Source: Lantana camara
Lineage: Eukaryota > Streptophyta > Magnoliopsida > Lamiales > Verbenaceae
NCBI GenBank assembly: GCA_037501455.1
Contig: CM074855.1
Location: 37,047,001 to 37,111,000 of the forward strand
DNA length: 64,000 bases
Direction of reading: 5' to 3'
Below, in pieces: positions 34,524 through 45,405 of the stretch. The notes beneath the pieces were generated by a model. It saw nothing but the letters and a program-made list of their open reading frames with translations, had not been told where the DNA came from and ran no database searches. Numbering within the stretch: position 1 is the first letter of the stretch; the number at the start of each line of letters is the position of its first letter. The position numbers and the translations under genes are program-made.

Positions 34524-36355
34524 TGTAGCGCCGTAAACGGAAGGCACCACATCCCCCGCACCGAGACCCGATCCATATATGAAATGTGAAGTCCATACAC
34601 GTGCCAAGTCACGACGAACGGGGACCACTTACTCTTTATGCTAGGCGGGAGCTAACTTCGAGACCAAATAAACAATTCCATAGAACAAAATGCATGTGCG
34701 GAAGCAAAACATATAATCAATCATAGTTACAATTAACAATTGACGGGTTCAACTAGCATAAATACCTAGTCCCGAAATTCCAAACATAAATCATAAATCA
34801 TAATTCACAATTCACGGATTTAATCTATCCCTAGAAGCCTATCCCGAATTTATAAAATGAAATCATAACAATTCATACATTCATTGTAAAAATTAATTAA
34901 TATACAAAATGCATGTGGTGTGACTCGGACTTAATCACAGGACTCGATAGACCCAAAATCCCACCTAGCACTCCAAAACCTGTAAAAGAACGGAAAACAA
35001 AGCCAGTTCAGTCTATAGGAGACTGGTGGGTATAAAACAGGGTTTAATATCATAATATAACGAGAATTAAAGGCACGCACACATGCGAGGCATAATCTCG
35101 TACGAGGTGTTTGAAATATTTCCCAAGTGGGTAAAAACAAGGAAAACATCGCTCGGGATTACAACCATTAAGTTCATTTATTCATTACAATTATGCGGTC
35201 ATTACGTGAGACCTGGCAGGTAGGTGAATATCTCCAACCTACTCCTTGTGTGTGCATCTCAATTCAATCTTTACATTAGCGATCATACACATTCATACAT
35301 AATTGTTCATATTTATTCAGAATCAATCATAATCATTATCATTCATAAACATAAACACTTACACTTTTTTCCTCAGGGTGGTGGACGGGGTTAGCAAGAC
35401 CCGGCCACCCGTCCATACATGGCCAATGGGGGTACATGAATCCCCAAGGGCACTCAGCTCCCATTCCACGCTAAATCTCCTAGCGAGGGCCGGTATCACC
35501 ATAAATGTGGTGGGACTAACACAAGGGATCACCGTCGGCCCTTACCTCCCCGGATAGCCACTTGCACTAAGTGCCTGGGCCCGTGTGCTTAATCATGTCA
35601 ACGCCAAAAATCATAAGGTGGGAATACATAAAAGAATGGCTTTACGTTGGAAATCATGTACTCTTTTGAAAAGACTCGATATATAATTATAATACTTTGG
35701 CTCAAAACTTTCACATAAGGGGTATATCGAGTCATCATAACTAATAGAGGAGAAACCCACCTATTACATCTTACCGACCAAAATCAAGAAGAAAAAGAAG
35801 ACTGGAACGTAGCGTATGAACCCGGCACGTCTCCACCCTGGAGAAAACTATACAACAAATGACACGGTGCAATCGTGAGACTTAAGACTCCAAATGAACT
35901 ATATAGACGCACAGCCATGCATCAACATGATATGATATGCATACGAAATAACAATGTGTCATGGAGACGTTCATGTGCACGATTAATGCCTTTAAGGCAT
36001 ATATAAACAAGCAATTCATTCATTCAAGGAAGCGTTCGAATTCAGTCAAGTTCATAACTTCACTTTTCATATCAAATTAAGCCAAGAATTTCATATAACG
36101 ATCATAACACGTACTATTTCATGTTTACAATTAGAAAATAGACAATTAAAGATATTCAAGTCATGATCGAAAATTAAATAACACGAAATAGATAACAATT
36201 AACTTCTATAATTGAAATAAATTAAATAATACTTAATATATAATATATATATATACGTACTAATACGCATGAAATCACAATGATTAAATTAAATACATTA
36301 CACATTTAATATAATATACATGCATGAAAACATGTATATATACCTTTCCTACATG

Positions 36356-36358
<3 letters not shown>

Positions 36359-36403
<45 letters not shown>
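36359..36403. repeat. (AT)n microsatellite in LTR C
   Basis: 45 bp of AT followed by (AC)n. Its counterpart in copy 2 (58623-58663) is 41 bp. The same microsatellite in the other C LTR (about 42240-42278 and 44907-44943) was the insertion target of D. Confidence 0.9.
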
Positions 36404-36414
<11 letters not shown>

Positions 36415-36530
36415 GTAGCCATGCATGCAAAGATAATACATCAAAATTGAAAGGGAATGCATGGAGAAAAAAATCAAAGCAGTACGCATGAAAACACACA
36501 GGTGCGGTTTCGATGCCTTCCTTCACAAAA

Positions 36531-36623
36531 TGGCCGCGGCCGCGACGCCCTTACAGAACCGGAAATGAACTTGCAGGCGCGGCCGTGACTGAGAATAGGC
36601 AAGAAGCGATCGCGGCCACGACC
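36531..36623. repeat. palindrome array, GGTCGC-GGCC-GCGACC class (element C)
   Basis: Three units: TGGCCGCGGCCGCGACG (36531), AGGCGCGGCCGTGACT (36574) and GCGATCGCGGCCACGACC (36606). The first holds a NotI-type core GCGGCCGC. Copy 2 repeats it at 58791-58883 unchanged by eye. Confidence 0.8.
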
Positions 36624-37265
36624 TGCATGCACAGCAGCAAAGATCGCAGCAAAATAGGGCAGCAACTCCACACAACAACATCCAACTCAAGGGCAACGAA
36701 TTAGGGCAAGTTTATGCAACAACATACCATCAAATCAGCTCTCTCTCAAGCACAAAACACCACATAAATCATACACATGAGCAAGAGATGATATGATCAA
36801 GTTTTCTCCCAAAATTCTTCAAAGAGCATTAATGGCATCTCATTAATTCCTCAACTACCATGAAATATCAAACCATAGAAATGATAAGGGATGCATAAGG
36901 ATCAATTATCATACATCAAATTCAAAAGAAACTCAAGAATTCAACCATAACCCCAAATTTTGATCAAACCCATACTATTCAAATATATATCATCAAAGTA
37001 TGCTCTTCAATCCATGAAATTCAGAGATTAAGCAGCCCAAAGAAAGAGGAGGAGGTGTGAAATAACATTCTTAACTTACCTTTCAAATATGGGAAGAAAT
37101 GATGAAGGATTGAGCTCAAAAGGTGAAAGTGAATAGTGTTCTTCTTCTCCTTCAAGGGTGTCTCGGTTTCCAGCAGTTTTTGGCTAAGTTTGGGTGAGTT
37201 AGATGTAATGAGATTTAAAGTGGCTGATCAAGAGTTAAGAGAGGGTTAAATGGGTTCAAGTTTCA

Positions 37266-37300
37266 ACCTCTCCCCCTTAAAAGAATCCGTCCTCGGATTC
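37266..37300 (-). promoter_or_regulatory. polypurine tract and upstream hairpin of element C
   Basis: Sense AAGGGGGAGAGGT (37278-37266) abuts the LTR. Upstream in sense GAATCCGAGGACGGATTC (37300-37283) pairs six bases around GAGGAC. Repeated at 59526-59560 in copy 2. Confidence 0.8.
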
Positions 37301-40300
37301 ACTGTTTGCCCGGAACAACCAATTAGAGAGCCCCGTCTCTCATAAACAACAAGGAGAGAACCCCGTCTCTCGAACAACAATGAGAGAACCCCGTCTCTCG
37401 CAAACAAAGAGAGCACCCCGTCTGTCACAAACAGCAAAGAGAGAGAACCCAGTCTCTCGAACAGCAATAAGAGAATCCATGCCTCTTACAAGCAACGAGA
37501 GCACCCCGTCTCTCACAAACACGAGAAGAAAACCGCACTAAGGCATAAAATATAACAAACCAAAGAACAAACACCACGAAGAAGGCATCAAAACATTCAA
37601 TTAGGGTAACTTATAATTACAACGATTACACAAAGCTAGGTAATAACTATCACTTACATGCAACATCGATCATACAACAATAGTTAACAAGCCAGGTGAT
37701 TAAAGCACATATTATCAAAATTATTTGAACTAACATTACGTGTATGCATATGCCATGAATGTCTGATATACCGTTCACCGTGGAAACGAATTTGAAGCTA
37801 AGGCTTCCATGGTCCCAAGGTCTGGTCCGAACCCAAATGCTAGCTCGACTTTTGGCTTGTCTTTAATATTTTTAATGTATCCACTTCAGAAGTTGATAAG
37901 ACCCTCAATTGGTCCTATTCTTGATTCCACTCTGATCTTTATCCTTTCTTACCTTCTTTCATTTCTCATTTATGCGTTCACCCTGATCCAAACAATTGGC
38001 CCTTCCAAAACGAGTCTGCAAATTTTGGATCAGCCTTCTTTACGATTCATGTCTTCTTCTGTAGTTTGATGGGGCTTTTGAAATTCGAATAACCTTCCTA
38101 ATTAACGGTCACCGTCTTCTTCCCGAGTTCTTTCCTAATTGAGTGGTGATCATCGGTTTCCAAAATTTTCAGATTAATCTCTTCGTGGATCTTTTCCTTA
38201 TCCTTTCATCTTCTTTGAGCCATGAAGTGTGTATTTAATTCCGACCCACTCAAATTTCTAATCGAAGGGAAAACTTCTTTGCTAATTCTTGAGGTTCAAT
38301 TCAAGCCCTTCAACGACTAACCCTTTCTGATTTCTTTCTTCTCAAATTCCTTTAGGTCATCATGGAAACCGACGACTGATTTAGTAGGGTTTTATTTTGT
38401 TGTGTTGTCCGAACTCTTTCCACACTTATTTGAAATAATTTCTATGATGACCATCAGCGAGATATGATGGTTCGGCTTAACTTCCTTTCCTCAGAACTGA
38501 TATAAAAGTCCAGCAGAAGTTCCCTCCTAATCCTATCATCCTCAGAACCCGAGTTACGATTACGTAAAGAACCAATCATTTCAAGCTTGGAAGGTTAAGC
38601 TTGTACATGTTTCCTAACAAGAAATCGGCGACATTATATGTCTTGGTGTTTTCTCAGCAAAACTTATCTTCACTTTGAAGGTCTTAGACTGACAGACCAT
38701 CTCATTCTTTTCCATCGCCATTATTAGGATTTCCATTCCTACCAAGACTTGCATTTCCGTCTTCCTACTAAAATATTTCTTCGAGCGCAACCTCACATTT
38801 AAGTTTGTCCCTCAGTCATGCTCTCCCCCTTAAGAATTTTTCCTTCTCAAGTCGAACTCTATCTTTGATCTTTTCATCGAAATTTCTAATCTCATTCGAT
38901 CGAGTAACTCTGGTTAGAAAATGGTTCGGTGTATTACCCGCATTTATTTAGAGTTGATTGATTTGAAATAACGTCCCTTGTCCATTGCTCCCTTAATTCT
39001 CTCTTTTGATTTTCTTGAAATCCAAAATCCAATTCGTTTTCCTCGCTGATCCGAACCACTCGATGTCAACTTCAACCCTTAATCTCTAGAATTGATTTTT
39101 ATCTCCTTATTAATCCTATCACCCAAAATGTCCTTTCTGACCCGCGGTTCGATAGAGCCTCGGTTGAATTAGTAGTTGAAGCATCAAACAGAGAGAGTGC
39201 CCTAACAATTACACACTCATACAATGCATATTTGGGTTAGGATGTCCAATGCGTCTAGCACATATTTTCAACAAGGAAGACACAACATGTAATCATTAAT
39301 TAAAATAATAAAAGGTCAGAATTTAAGTAATTAAATACAATGTATGATGCACGTGCTATGACTGCATTGAACCTGTCACCATAGTATTGGCGTTAGCACA
39401 ACATCTTATCCTTGATCTCGATGTTCCAAGCATAAGTTGTATAGTTGAATACGGCTCTGTCATCAACAATGATTCCCGATCCTTATACTCTTCTTTTCCT
39501 CATATCAACGCTTGCTTGAAAGTCCCGAGAAGTGGGTATAGTTTCAATTCTTCCACTTCCATTTGTTCCTTCGTTTTATGTCCACTTGTTGATTCTTGAT
39601 AGTTAGTATATTGATTATGCTTGCTTGCAAGGTTTCGTTGCGAACCCATAATGTGGGTATCTCTCCATTCCATGCATTTTGGTTTGAGAAACTTCTAGCA
39701 TCTCCTATAACAATTCCCGGACCTGTAATTACCCTCGAACCTCTCAGTTTGACTTTCCATTTTGATCACATCCTTTCATTTTTGAGGTCTCGGTGGAAAA
39801 TATTGAATGATTCAATCTTGCATTGAATAATCTCATACTCAGATGAAAATGAATTTCCCGCTCATCTCGTTGCCTCCCGTATCTTTCAAGCTAGATCTCC
39901 AAGTCCTCATGACACTCTTACATTGATGGTCTTCAAGATTTGTTGAGAGGATGAGATCGACCCACTTCTCTATGGTCAAAGCCTTCTCTCACGATGCAGA
40001 GCAATGAAATGTAATTTTAATTTGTAGCTATGAAGATGCAACACCTGACCTTCAAATCCCATTGGCTCCATAATCCATTCATTGATAACTCGGAGACATT
40101 TGTAGTTGAGGTTGATAGTAGCTTTGTTAGCGTGATAACACCCTATAACCAAAGATTCAACTCGAATACAGATACATGTGGGTCAGTATATGCTGATGGC
40201 ACGTATATAATAGCAAACACGTATTAGATGCAAAATGAAACAAGTAAAGCAATAAAGTTGAAAGTGAACCCCACATATCAAGTAATTCCAACAATTCATG

Positions 40301-40412
40301 TTAATTAATGATGAAAATTCAATACAATGCACATGTTGACAAGTTGTTCCTATACTGTACGACCTAAACTGACTCAATCACGACACGAGAACCCCGATTT
40401 TGTAGCCTGGAG
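37301..40412 (-). other. non-coding interior of element C (LARD-like)
   Basis: No gag, protease, RT, RNase H or integrase signature. 37325-37520 contains about seven repeats of a unit like GAGAGAACCCCGTCTCTC separated by AACAACAA-type linkers. These create a false repeated peptide (ERRGSL) in minus-strand ORFs. Segments align loosely with the F interior. Confidence 0.75.
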
Positions 40413-40424
40413 GCTTTGATACCA
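40413..40424 (-). promoter_or_regulatory. primer-binding site of element C (initiator tRNA-Met type)
   Basis: Sense TGGTATCAAAGC, one change from TGGTATCAGAGC; copy 2 (62673-62684) has the perfect 12-mer. The 8-nt spacer TCCTTAAG in sense separates it from the LTR end at 40433. Confidence 0.9.
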
Positions 40425-42238
40425 CTTAAGGATGTAGCGCCCCAAACGGAAGGCACCACATCCCCTGCACCGAGAGCCGACCCGCATATGAAATGGGAAG
40501 TCCATACAGGTGCCAAGTCACGGCGAACGGGGACCACTCACTCGCTATGCTAGGCGGGAGCTAACTTCGAGACCAAATAAACAATTCCATAGAAAAAAAT
40601 GCACGTGCGGAAGCAAAACATATAATCAATCATAGTAGCAATTAACAATTGACGGGTTGAACTAGCATAGATACCTAGTCCCGAAATTCCAAACATAAAT
40701 CATAAATCATAATTCACAATTCACGGGTTCAATCTATCCCTAGAAGCCTGTCCCGAATTTATAAAATGAAATCATAACAATTCATGCATTCATTGTAAAA
40801 CTTAATTAATATACAAAATGCATGTGGTGTGACTCGGACTTAATCAAAGGACTCGACAGACCCAAAATCCCACCTAGCACTCCAAAACCTGCAAAAGAAC
40901 TGAAAATAAAGCCGGGTTCAGTCTATAGGAGACTGGTGGGTATAAAACAGGGTTTAATATCATAATATAACGAGAATTAAAGGCACACACACATGCGAGG
41001 CATAATCCCGTACGAGGTTTTTGAAATATTTCCCAAGTGGGTAAAAACAAGGAAAACATCGCCCGAGATTACAACCATTAAGTTCATTTATTCATTACAA
41101 TCATGCGGTCATTACGTGAGCCCTGGCGGGTGGGTGAATATCTCCAACCTAATCCTCGTGTGTGCATATCAATTCAATCTTTACATTAGCGATCATACAC
41201 ATTCATACATAATTGTTCATATTCATTCATAATCAATCATAATCATTATCATTCATAAACATAAACATTTACACCTTTTTCCTCCTGGTGGTGGACGGGT
41301 TAGCAAGACCCGGTCACCGGTCCATACATGGGCTAATGGGGGTACATGAATCTCCCAATGGCACTTAGCTCCCAGTCCCAGGTAAATCTCCTAGCGAGGG
41401 CCGGTATCACCGTAAATATGGTGGGACTAATGCAAGGGATCACTGTCGGCCCTTGTCTCCCCGGATAGCCACTTGCACTAAGTCCCTGGGCCCGTGTGTT
41501 CAATCATGTCCACGCCAAAAATCATAAGGTGGGAATACATAAAAGAAGGGCTTTACGTTGGAAATCGTTGACTCTTTTGAAAAGACTCGATATATAATTA
41601 TAATACTTTGGCTCAAAACTTTCACATAAGGGGTATATCGGGTTATCATAACTAATAGAAGAGAAACCCACCTGTTACATCTTACCAACCAAAATCAAGA
41701 AGAAAAAGAAGACTGGAAGGTAGCTTATGAACCCGGCACGGCTCCGTCCTGGAGAACACTATACAACAAATGACACGGTGCAATCGTGAGACTCAAGACT
41801 CCAAATAAACCATATATGATGCACGACTATGCATTAACATGATATGATATGCATAAGAAATAACAATTTGTCATGGAGACGTTCATGTGCACGATTAATG
41901 CCTTTAATGCATATATAAACAAGCAATTCATTCATTCAAGGAAGTGTTCGAATTCATTCAAGTTCATAACTTCACATTTCATATCAAATTAATCCAAGAA
42001 TTTCATATAACGATCATAACACGTACTATTTCATGTTTACAATTAGAAAATAGACAATTAAAGATATTCAAGTCATGATCGGAAATTAAATAACACGAAA
42101 TAGATAACAATTAAATCCTATAATTGAAATAAATTAAATAATACTTAATATATATAATATATGTACTAATACGCATGAAATCACAATGATTAAATTAAAT
42201 ACATTAAACATTTAATACAATATACATTCATACAAACG

Positions 42239-42278
<40 letters not shown>

Positions 42279-42282
<4 letters not shown>

Positions 42283-44883
42283 GCACCCGAAACGCTAGGT
42301 AGCCACATCCCCCGCACTATAGTTCAATCCACATATGGAACAAGCACCCATACCTGAATCAAGCCTATAGCGAACGGGAGACACTAAAAACAACGACCAC
42401 TAGCTAGGCGGGACAAACCCTTAATTATATACCAACATGCGTACATTAAGCGGAAGCATTGCAACATACATTCACTTCATTATCCATTTTCAGTTCCATA
42501 CCCAACATTTCCATAATTACATCCCCAAACTTCCGCGTGTAAGTGATAATATACATAGATACCAAAATAAGTCATAAGAGTAGAATCTATCAATAATGTA
42601 CATGGAATATGAGAATAACAAATGCTAGGCCCAAAAGTAATAAAACTCGACTCAATCCTGCCTAGCACTCAACCTGCAAGACCTGAAAATGTGAGGTGTC
42701 AATCTATGAAAGACTGAGTGAGGGGTTTAATAATTATAAGCGCAATTACCATGCAAGCTATAATCTCGGGTAAGATTTTATAAAAGGAAACAATATAAGT
42801 TCAAGAATATGATAGAACTCACCCGAGATTACAACTAATCAATTTACAATTCAATCAATTCAGTATAATTCAGTTCAATCAATCAGTGGCCCGGCGAGTG
42901 AGGGCAATTCTCCAACCATTCTCCGACAGTGTACAATAATTCAGTTTTAAATGATTAAGTGATCAAGCAATCAATTTCAGTGCACAATTAGCAATTTCAA
43001 TAACTCCTTCTTCCTCCAGGTGATGGGGGATTGCAAGGCCCTGCCATCCAATCGGTGTGAGCATAGGGTTCATGATTCCCTATTCCCGGAACTCCTTCCT
43101 CCACTAATCTCCTAGAGGATTCAGGGGTCATCCCAACAATGTAAGGATAGTGTAAGAGTTACCCGTCAGCCCAAGGTTTACCGGTTGGCCCAATACACTA
43201 CCCTCGGGCCTTAAGTGAACAATATACTTGCCAAAACAATCTATCAATCAATTAGTACAGTATGGTGGTTCGGTACAATAGCAGTAGTTCAGTGTTTAAA
43301 CAATTGAGGTTTGTGAAAACTATAGGTATAAGTATACATTTTGTCCCAAAATTCACATGGGGTTGTAGGGTTCTATAAATATCTAGAAGTAACCTCACCT
43401 TTACCGGCCAAAAGAAGTAAGAAAACACTTTACGGAGCGTGCTCCTCGTCTCCGGGAACGTGATCTGTATAACAAGGACAGGTGTATGTGAGACTTGACT
43501 CGTATGAACTATTTACGACGAACGACATATTCATCCAACGTCAATCATGCAATTACAATCGATAAATATTATAAACATATTCAATTTATCAAGTAATGTA
43601 GCAAGGATCAACTAATCATTGTATAAATCAAGGTATGAAAATATTACACAAACCTCCCCTATGGAGCTTAGGCATGAAATCCCACAACACATATGATAAC
43701 ATATAATATAACACATTATATGACATATCAATGAGGTGTACATGCCGGAAATGAGCCAAGAAAAGCATGTAAGCGAAGTTATAAAATCGGATTTTCATGC
43801 AGAAAAAGCAGAGGTCGCGGGCGCGAACTATTTTTTCTCGAATTTTTCTCCAATTTTTCAAAAGTCGAAACATGGGCAAAAATGGGTAGCGGGCGCGGCC
43901 ATTTTTGCTCTATTTTTGGTCGCGGCCGCGACCTACTATGCAGCAACAACAAAACAGGGAAAGATACAGGGGAATCCGAACCAAAACACCAAAAACCAAT
44001 AACAAATGCAATTCCAATCCACAACAATTAATCCAACACATCCAATACACATTATACTTCCATTATGCCACATTATACTTCCATTATGCCTCAAATTAAA
44101 CCATGAAACAAGTATTAAATCCTCAAGAATTGGTCCATAAAACCCCATATATATACATGCTTCCAACTTCCATATAACTCAATGTTTTCATGCAAGATTT
44201 CAATCCTTTTGATCATAAACATGCTTCTAATCATAAACACTCAAGAATTCATCCACTAAGCCTCAAACCCTACTCATATACAATTCAAGAGATTCATACA
44301 ATTTCCATATTATACCTTGAAATGGAATAGAGATGAGATGAAATGGTAATATGATGATGATGATGATCCTAGCTTCACAAATACTCCAAAATCTAGCTCG
44401 AAATATGAGATGAAATTTTCTTCGCTTCCTTGGTGTAAGGATCGGCATTTAGTGTGTGTGAGTGTGTGTCTCTTCTATGAAAATGGAATGAATTGGAAGA
44501 AATGAGATGATATACACCAAAGTCTTGCAAGAATATGTGTGATTCATCTGATTTTGCATATAAGTCCTCAAATTATTTGAATTCATTCAATCAAGTATCA
44601 TTCTGTGGAATATGATCAAGTAGCTCCAATTCATTTAATGCAATTAAGTCCATAAATTTATGAAGTGATCAAATAAGGTCACATAATAACAATTAGGCAC
44701 GTTATCACTTAATTCACGTAAATTCCACGTTAATGATAGTTCATATAAATGCATGAAGATATAATTCAAATAATATGATGAAAGTTATAAATAAATGAAT
44801 GAAATAATTAAATTAAACCTCCCAACTCCCGAAGACCCGCTCGTGGCGTGCTTACCTGAACTTCCGGAAATTGGGGCGTTACA
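42279..44883 (-). mobile_element. solo LTR 'D' (Ty3/Gypsy-type), 2.6 kb
   Basis: In sense it begins TGTAACGCCCC (44883) and ends CGGGTGCTACA (42279). Flanks are ATATA on both sides (42274-42278, 44884-44888), in a microsatellite, so the duplication is suggestive only; the resumption of LTR C after 44884 confirms the insertion. Donor-like CAAG/GTATAA at 44315; palindrome array 43813-43933; hairpin 42700-42716 (sense CAGTCTTTCATAGATTG, pairing through one G-U); TTGCAG/G acceptor-like site at 42674; arms CTGCCTAGC (about 42658) and GCTAGGCGGGA (42402). Confidence 0.9.
43813..43933. repeat. palindrome array, GGTCGC-GGCC-GCGACC class (element D)
   Basis: GGTCGCGGGCGCGAAC (43813), GGTAGCGGGCGCGGCC (43885) and GGTCGCGGCCGCGACC (43918). 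The last is a perfect 16-bp palindrome with a NotI core. Confidence 0.85.
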
Positions 44884-44901
44884 ATATACCTTTTATGCAT
44901 G

Positions 44902-44952
<51 letters not shown>

Positions 44953-45003
44953 GTAGCCATGTATACAAACATAATACATCAGAATTGAAAGGGAATGCAT
45001 GGA

Positions 45004-45405
45004 ATGGTAATATGATGATGATGATGATCCTAGCTTCACAATTCCTCCAAAATCTTGCTAGAAATATGAGAGGAAATTTTCTTCTCTTCCTTGGTGTAAG
45101 GATCGGTATTTAGTGTGTGTGAGTGTGTGGCTCTTGTATGAAAATGGAATGAAACGGAATGAATTGGAAGAAATGAAATGATACACACCTAAATCTTGCA
45201 AGAATATGTGTGATTCATCACATTTTGCTTGTAAGTCCTCAAATTATTTGAATTCATTCAATCAAGTATCATTCCATGGACTATGATCAAGTAGCTCGAA
45301 TTCATTTAATGCAATTAAGTCCATAAATTTATGAAGCGATCCAATAAGGTCACATAATAACAATTAGGCACGTTATTACTTAATTCACTTAAATTCCACG
45401 TTAAT
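45004..45405 (-). repeat. fragment of a second D-type LTR
   Basis: AATGGTAATATGATGATGAT onward matches 44342 to about 44734 inside D, then stops at TTAAT where element H begins (45406). It is joined directly to truncated LTR C at about 45003, so it marks a recombination or deletion junction. Confidence 0.8.

Larger units (their letters stand above)
34524..37265 (-). repeat. 3' LTR of element C
   Basis: In sense it begins TGAAACTTGAACCC (37265) and ends GGCGCTACA (34524). Donor-like AAAG/GTAAGT at 37079, only about 185 bp from the LTR start, against 560-770 bp in other families. Palindrome array 36531-36623; TCTCC-GGAGA hairpin 35830-35844; CAGTCTATAGGAGACTG hairpin 35009-35025; TTACAG/G acceptor-like site at 34980; arms CCCACCTAGC (34960) and GCTAGGCGGGA (about 34640). 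(AT)n at 36359-36403. Some 5' LTR sequence may be missing. Confidence 0.8.
29789..41740 (+). repeat. large duplicated block, copy 1
   Basis: 29789-33681 matches 54468-58361 (offset 24679-24680), and 36098-41740 matches 58362-64000 (offset 22264, then 22260 after a 4-bp AT-repeat difference). The second copy lacks 33682-36097 (2416 bp). Copy 2 reaches the window end, so the right boundary is unknown. The block contains A1 with element C nested in it. Confidence 0.95.
34524..45003 (-). mobile_element. LARD-like LTR retrotransposon 'C', 5' LTR truncated, carrying solo LTR D
   Basis: Minus orientation: 5' LTR 40433-about 45003 (broken, with D inserted), PBS, about 3.2 kb interior (37266-40432), PPT, 3' LTR 34524-37265. 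Inserted in RNase H/integrase-junction sequence of A1; the left flank is TGGTA (34519-34523) and the right flank is lost. No retroviral domain in the interior. Related to F by PPT hairpin, internal repeats and interior segments. Confidence 0.85.
40433..45003 (-). repeat. 5' LTR of element C, truncated and interrupted by D
   Basis: Collinear with 34524-36465 of the other LTR (offset about 5909-5912) up to GGGAATGCATGGA near 45003, where similarity stops and a D-like fragment starts. Solo LTR D (42279-44883) sits in the AT microsatellite. The donor-like site, palindrome array and 5' end of this LTR are therefore missing. Hairpin CAGTCTATAGGAGACTG at 40919-40935. Confidence 0.8.

Noticed and set aside
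36531..36623. CpG island or promoter because of NotI-type sites
   Set aside because: GC richness is confined to the short palindromes; the surroundings are AT-rich and the same motif class recurs in other LTRs.
37246..37522. Repeated peptide ERRGSL / RDGVLSL on the minus strand
   Set aside because: Produced by the GAGAGAACCCCGTCTCTC repeats in the non-coding interior of C; several frames are open at once.
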